A stretch of 46,904 bases of DNA from Alphaproteobacteria bacterium (lineage in GTDB: Bacteria; Pseudomonadota; Alphaproteobacteria; Rs-D84). Positions 43,781 through 46,904 of the stretch are shown in pieces (the stretch's first letter is position 1; every line of letters starts with the position of its first letter). The position numbers and the translations under genes were made by a program. The stretch covers positions 77,968-124,871 of the forward strand of contig JAFXPG010000010.1 of the NCBI GenBank assembly GCA_017528045.1, written 5' to 3'. The notes beneath the pieces were generated by a model. That model was not told the origin of the DNA, did not search any database, and saw nothing but the letters and a program-made list of their open reading frames with translations.

Positions 43781-46000
43781 TTATTTTTCTGTTTTTTCTA
43801 AACAATCTTTAACTATTTGTAATTTGCGATATCCCCATCTGGTTGTTGGTTCCAAGATTGCGCCTTCAGCCCATTCATTCCATGCATTTATATACACATA
43901 TTGCATATTTTTTGGGTTATTTTCTTTTGTCCATTTTATTATACCAGATAACCATTGTTCAAATTCTTTGTCTGTTATCTCAAAAACGCCACCACCTGAA
44001 TAAACTTTTCTTGGTGTATTATCCCAATTTGGAAAACAACACTTGAAAAGTGTATAATTTTGTTTTGGTTCTGCTTCCTGTTTTTTTATATAATTTTCCA
44101 TAGAGTAGACATTAAGTTTTGTATTTTGACTAACAAAATGCTTTTCTAACATATAAACGTCTGATAATCCATGCGGTGGAAATTCTATTATTCCTTTTAA
44201 CCCGTACTCTCTAGGATTAGAAAAATCGAAAGCGTTACTACCCATGAACCAAAAGCCATCAAAACCATGATTTTTTGCTAATTTATCCAACTTTGAAATA
44301 AATTTTTTAAAATCTTCTTTATCAAACATTGATGGTCTATAAATCATTAATAATGGTTTATTATCAATTTTCTCATATCTTTTATCTTTTATAAAAGGTA
44401 ACAAATCTTTGAAGAATTTATCTGCGTTTAACTTTTTTTCCTGTGATAAAATAATTTCTTTATCACCACCATCCCATAACTTTGACCAATTTTCATTTGC
44501 CCAACAAAGATGGAATGGTAAATCTATGTCCGACTTTAAAAAGTTTTCAAGTGGCTTTTCCAATACTTTTTTTCCATCAAACCAATAATAATAAAAACAC
44601 CAACCATATACCCCATACATTTTTGCCAATTCAGCCTGACGTTTCATAACATTTATATCCAACAAATTATAAAAACCAACATCGTATGGTATTTTAGGTT
44701 GATAATGCCCAATAAATTGTGGCGAAGCAGATGCCACATTTGTCCATTCTGTAAATCCTTTGCCATGTGCATCATCATTTTCTGGAATTGCATGAAATTG
44801 TGTTAAATAATATGTAAAAATCTTTGGTGTATTTTTTTTACGTTTAAAAGGTTTATTTGTAATAGGAACAAACAACGATTTATCATTATGCAAATCTTCT
44901 AACCATTTTACATATTCAGAAGAAAAGTTATTCATGCAATGAATTTTTGATTGATATATTTTTTTATTAAATAAAAAAATTTCTTTGTTATTTTTATTAA
45001 AAATACTTTTATAAACTCTTAAACCAAACAATCTAATTCTAATAGATTTTTCTCCTAAATTTGTAGTATTTACTTGTTTTTTTATTGGATTGAGATAATA
45101 AATATGCTTTTTGCATTTTTGTGTGTTTATACCAACAATACGTTTATTTTGCGCAACAACAATTTCTCCCAAAACACGTTCTAATACATAAACATCACCA
45201 TGCCAATCTCTTTTTTTATCAGATTTTTTCCAAGAAACTTTACCATTAATATTTTTTAAAACTTTTAATAAATCAGATTTTACCATAAACATTGTTCCAG
45301 CAAAAAAAGCGTAAGGCTTATACGTTAAACCTAATTTTTTTGTTAATTTTTCCACATGTGGTTCATAATAACTATTATCTTCATTTCTATTCAATAATAT
45401 TTTAATATTTCCAACCGCACCTGTTTTATAGTGTGATAATTTGTTAAATGATTTTTTTAAATTTTCTTTATAAAAAGGGTTTAATAAATAATCACGCCAT
45501 TTTGTACCACCAACACAAACACCATTATCTAAACAATAATTATTATCATCATAATTTCTTTTTGTGTGTAATTTTAAAACATATGTATAATCATCAAGAT
45601 TAACAGAATTAATAACATCTATAAAAGGTTTAATATCATATCCAACATTATCAACCAATCTTATATCAGCATCTGGAAATCTTTTCTTAAATAAATTTTT
45701 ATTTAATTTTTTATCTACATATGTAATAACAATTTTTTTTGCCCCGTCTATATTATCAACAATATCAGCCAATTCATCAAATAATTCTGGATAATATACA
45801 TGTATATGAACCAATAATGACTCATTTTTTTGTAAAGTATATTTGTAATCATTATTCTTTGAACTTATTCTGCAATTAAACAAATAAGTTTCACTAAAAG
45901 AACCGGACCATCTTTTTTTCAAATATCTTATACCACAAAAATAATATTTATTTGTGTGAACGCCATTATCAAAAAATTCTTTTTTCTTGATTAATTTCAT
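43781..46000 (-). CDS. RgpF-type and WbsX-type polysaccharide synthesis protein
   Basis: 739 residues with two domains. The first (about 60-300) matches the rhamnan synthesis F family: LLVHIHVYYPELFDELADIV, VDNVGYDIKPFIDVI, YTYVLKLHTKRN, GTKWRDYLLNP and KPYAFFAGTMFMVK. The second (about 390-735) matches WbsX, a glycosyltransferase-like GH99-fold domain: YYLTQFHAIPENDDAHGKGF, GVYGWCFYYYWFDGKKVLEKP, LPFHLCWANENWS and YVYINAWNEWAEGAILEP. Proteins with both are common in O-antigen and capsule clusters and transfer or process sugars at the cytoplasmic face. It is preceded by a GT2 enzyme and followed by the methyltransferase. Confidence 0.87.
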   Translation of the reverse strand: MKLIKKKEFFDNGVHTNKYYFCGIRYLKKRWSGSFSETYLFNCRISSKNNDYKYTLQKNESLLVHIHVYYPELFDELADIVDNIDGAKKIVITYVDKKLNKNLFKKRFPDADIRLVDNVGYDIKPFIDVINSVNLDDYTYVLKLHTKRNYDDNNYCLDNGVCVGGTKWRDYLLNPFYKENLKKSFNKLSHYKTGAVGNIKILLNRNEDNSYYEPHVEKLTKKLGLTYKPYAFFAGTMFMVKSDLLKVLKNINGKVSWKKSDKKRDWHGDVYVLERVLGEIVVAQNKRIVGINTQKCKKHIYYLNPIKKQVNTTNLGEKSIRIRLFGLRVYKSIFNKNNKEIFLFNKKIYQSKIHCMNNFSSEYVKWLEDLHNDKSLFVPITNKPFKRKKNTPKIFTYYLTQFHAIPENDDAHGKGFTEWTNVASASPQFIGHYQPKIPYDVGFYNLLDINVMKRQAELAKMYGVYGWCFYYYWFDGKKVLEKPLENFLKSDIDLPFHLCWANENWSKLWDGGDKEIILSQEKKLNADKFFKDLLPFIKDKRYEKIDNKPLLMIYRPSMFDKEDFKKFISKLDKLAKNHGFDGFWFMGSNAFDFSNPREYGLKGIIEFPPHGLSDVYMLEKHFVSQNTKLNVYSMENYIKKQEAEPKQNYTLFKCCFPNWDNTPRKVYSGGGVFEITDKEFEQWLSGIIKWTKENNPKNMQYVYINAWNEWAEGAILEPTTRWGYRKLQIVKDCLEKTEK

Positions 46001-46003
46001 AAG

Positions 46004-46849
46004 TTATCTCCATTTGATTTTGAAAATTGGTAAAAATTCAAATAAATAAACTGTATTATTTTTTATTTTTAACATCGGTATAAAACCAAATAAACGCAAT
46101 CTTAAACGCGTACCTTGGTTATAATTATTATCAAATTCTTTTCTTAACATTGGATATTTGTTTGATATAAATTGCTGTATTATATTGTGTTTTTCTATCA
46201 TGTCTGTTTTCTGAACCACAGAAGTATTTTTATCAAACATACGGTATTTGACTAAAACTTTTTGAATATTATGAAATTTTGTAACATCCATTAAACAAGC
46301 ACACAAACGATAATCTTCCGCAGGACTGAAAAATTCTTCGTATTCTATGTTATTATTAATTAACACAGATCTGCGTATCATTGATGCTGTATGAGACATC
46401 CAATTATTATCTGTTAAGAAAATTTTTATTTGTTTATCGTTTTCTGGCATTTTACGAATTAGTTTTTTATCACCAAATAATTCAATCCATCCAGAAACTA
46501 TCCCAACATCTGGGTTTTCATCCAAGTATTTAACTTCTTTTTCTAATCTGTCTGGCATAGAAATATCATCATGGTCAAATACAGCCAAATATTCACCACG
46601 TGCCATTTTTAACAGTTTGTTTCTGGATTTAGTAATGCCTATATTTTTAGTATTTTTTGAATATTTTATACGCTTATCATGTTTAGCATATTCTTTAACA
46701 ATTTTTTCAATTTCTTGATTATCTGGAGAATCATTTAAAATCAAAAATTCAAAATCTGTAAAAGTCTGATTTAAAACACTTTCAATACATTCCCGTAAAT
46801 GTTCCGGTTTTGTATTATAAATTGGTGTTAAAACAGAAACTTTAGGCAT
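46004..46849 (-). CDS. Family 2 glycosyltransferase
   Basis: 281 residues. The GT-A fold starts KVSVLTPIYNTKPEHLRECI and has LNQTFTDFEFLILND, then the metal-binding FDHDDISMPDRLEKE (DxD-type), and SWMSHTASMIRRSV further on. The family adds single sugars to lipid-linked intermediates in O-antigen or capsule assembly; donor and acceptor cannot be told. AAGG lies 6 bases before the ATG. It starts 3 bases upstream of the RgpF-WbsX gene and forms one operon with it and the methyltransferase. Beyond its start (46850-46904) nothing is seen. Confidence 0.9.
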   Translation of the reverse strand: MPKVSVLTPIYNTKPEHLRECIESVLNQTFTDFEFLILNDSPDNQEIEKIVKEYAKHDKRIKYSKNTKNIGITKSRNKLLKMARGEYLAVFDHDDISMPDRLEKEVKYLDENPDVGIVSGWIELFGDKKLIRKMPENDKQIKIFLTDNNWMSHTASMIRRSVLINNNIEYEEFFSPAEDYRLCACLMDVTKFHNIQKVLVKYRMFDKNTSVVQKTDMIEKHNIIQQFISNKYPMLRKEFDNNYNQGTRLRLRLFGFIPMLKIKNNTVYLFEFLPIFKIKWR

Positions 46850-46904
46850 AAAAAAACCTTATTTTCTTTTGATAAAAAATATACTTTTAAAAAAATCAAA
46901 CCAC

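Overview
This window looks like the chromosome of a small-genome, very AT-rich Gram-negative bacterium, most likely a host- or gut-associated alphaproteobacterium. The evidence is lipid A synthesis genes (LpxC, LpxK, a DUF374 acyltransferase), one LolC/E-type permease with LolD, AsmA, FtsQ/FtsA, an alphaproteobacterial-looking GyrB, and an initiator tRNA with the A29-U41 variant known from that class. The standard genetic code applies. Genes are tightly packed with many ATGA and stop/start overlaps, and no gene-free stretch exceeds about 300 bases. Assignments come from motifs read by eye; no database search was possible.

Layout. 1-4.4 kb (minus): a truncated membrane-anchored protein, LolD and LolC, a secretin lipoprotein of the R64 PilN type, and a small unknown gene. 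4.5-7.4 kb (plus): a small lipoprotein, FtsQ, and an FtsA fused in frame to a ribulose-phosphate 3-epimerase domain. 7.4-9.8 kb (minus): TsaE and UvrB. 9.8-12.3 kb (plus): an AsmA-family protein. 12.3-16.8 kb (minus): AspS behind a textbook T-box element, an SuhB-type phosphatase, tRNA-Thr, an AlkD-like repair protein and RfbD. 16.9-21.9 kb: tRNA-Met, then an accessory-looking cluster (S51 peptidase, HExxH protein, three GNAT acetyltransferases, a nucleotidyltransferase) and a PagL-like outer-membrane protein. 21.9-25.8 kb (minus): GyrB, a small gene, an HhH-GPD glycosylase and Ung. 25.9-26.8 kb (plus): a coupled pair ending in a RusA-like nuclease. 26.9-31.5 kb (minus): PilO-PilP-PilQ-PilR of a type IVb pilus or secretion system. 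31.6-35.4 kb (minus): an acyltransferase-LpxK-LpxC-lipoprotein operon and an unknown gene. 35.5-37.2 kb: tRNA-fMet, a lipoprotein, a divergent cupin/HxlR pair and a broken ORF. 37.3-42.0 kb (minus): a giant 1575-residue protein with an M48-like zinc peptidase head and an ABC1/UbiB-like kinase tail. 42.1-42.7 kb (plus): an orphan phage-type (Mtd N-terminal) protein behind a two-terminator leader. 42.7-46.9 kb (minus): a methyltransferase, an RgpF-WbsX protein and a GT2 glycosyltransferase for surface polysaccharide.

How the genes work together. The main theme is building the envelope: lipoprotein release, lipid A, possible lipid A trimming, AsmA, polysaccharide assembly including dTDP-rhamnose, and a pilus machine. 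Division (FtsQ/FtsA), base- and nucleotide-excision repair (UvrB, Ung, HhH, AlkD) and translation (AspS, TsaE, three tRNAs) make up the rest. The observations most worth following up are the M48-ABC1 giant protein, the FtsA-Rpe fusion, the T-box on aspS in a proteobacterium, and the attenuator-like leader of the Mtd-like gene.
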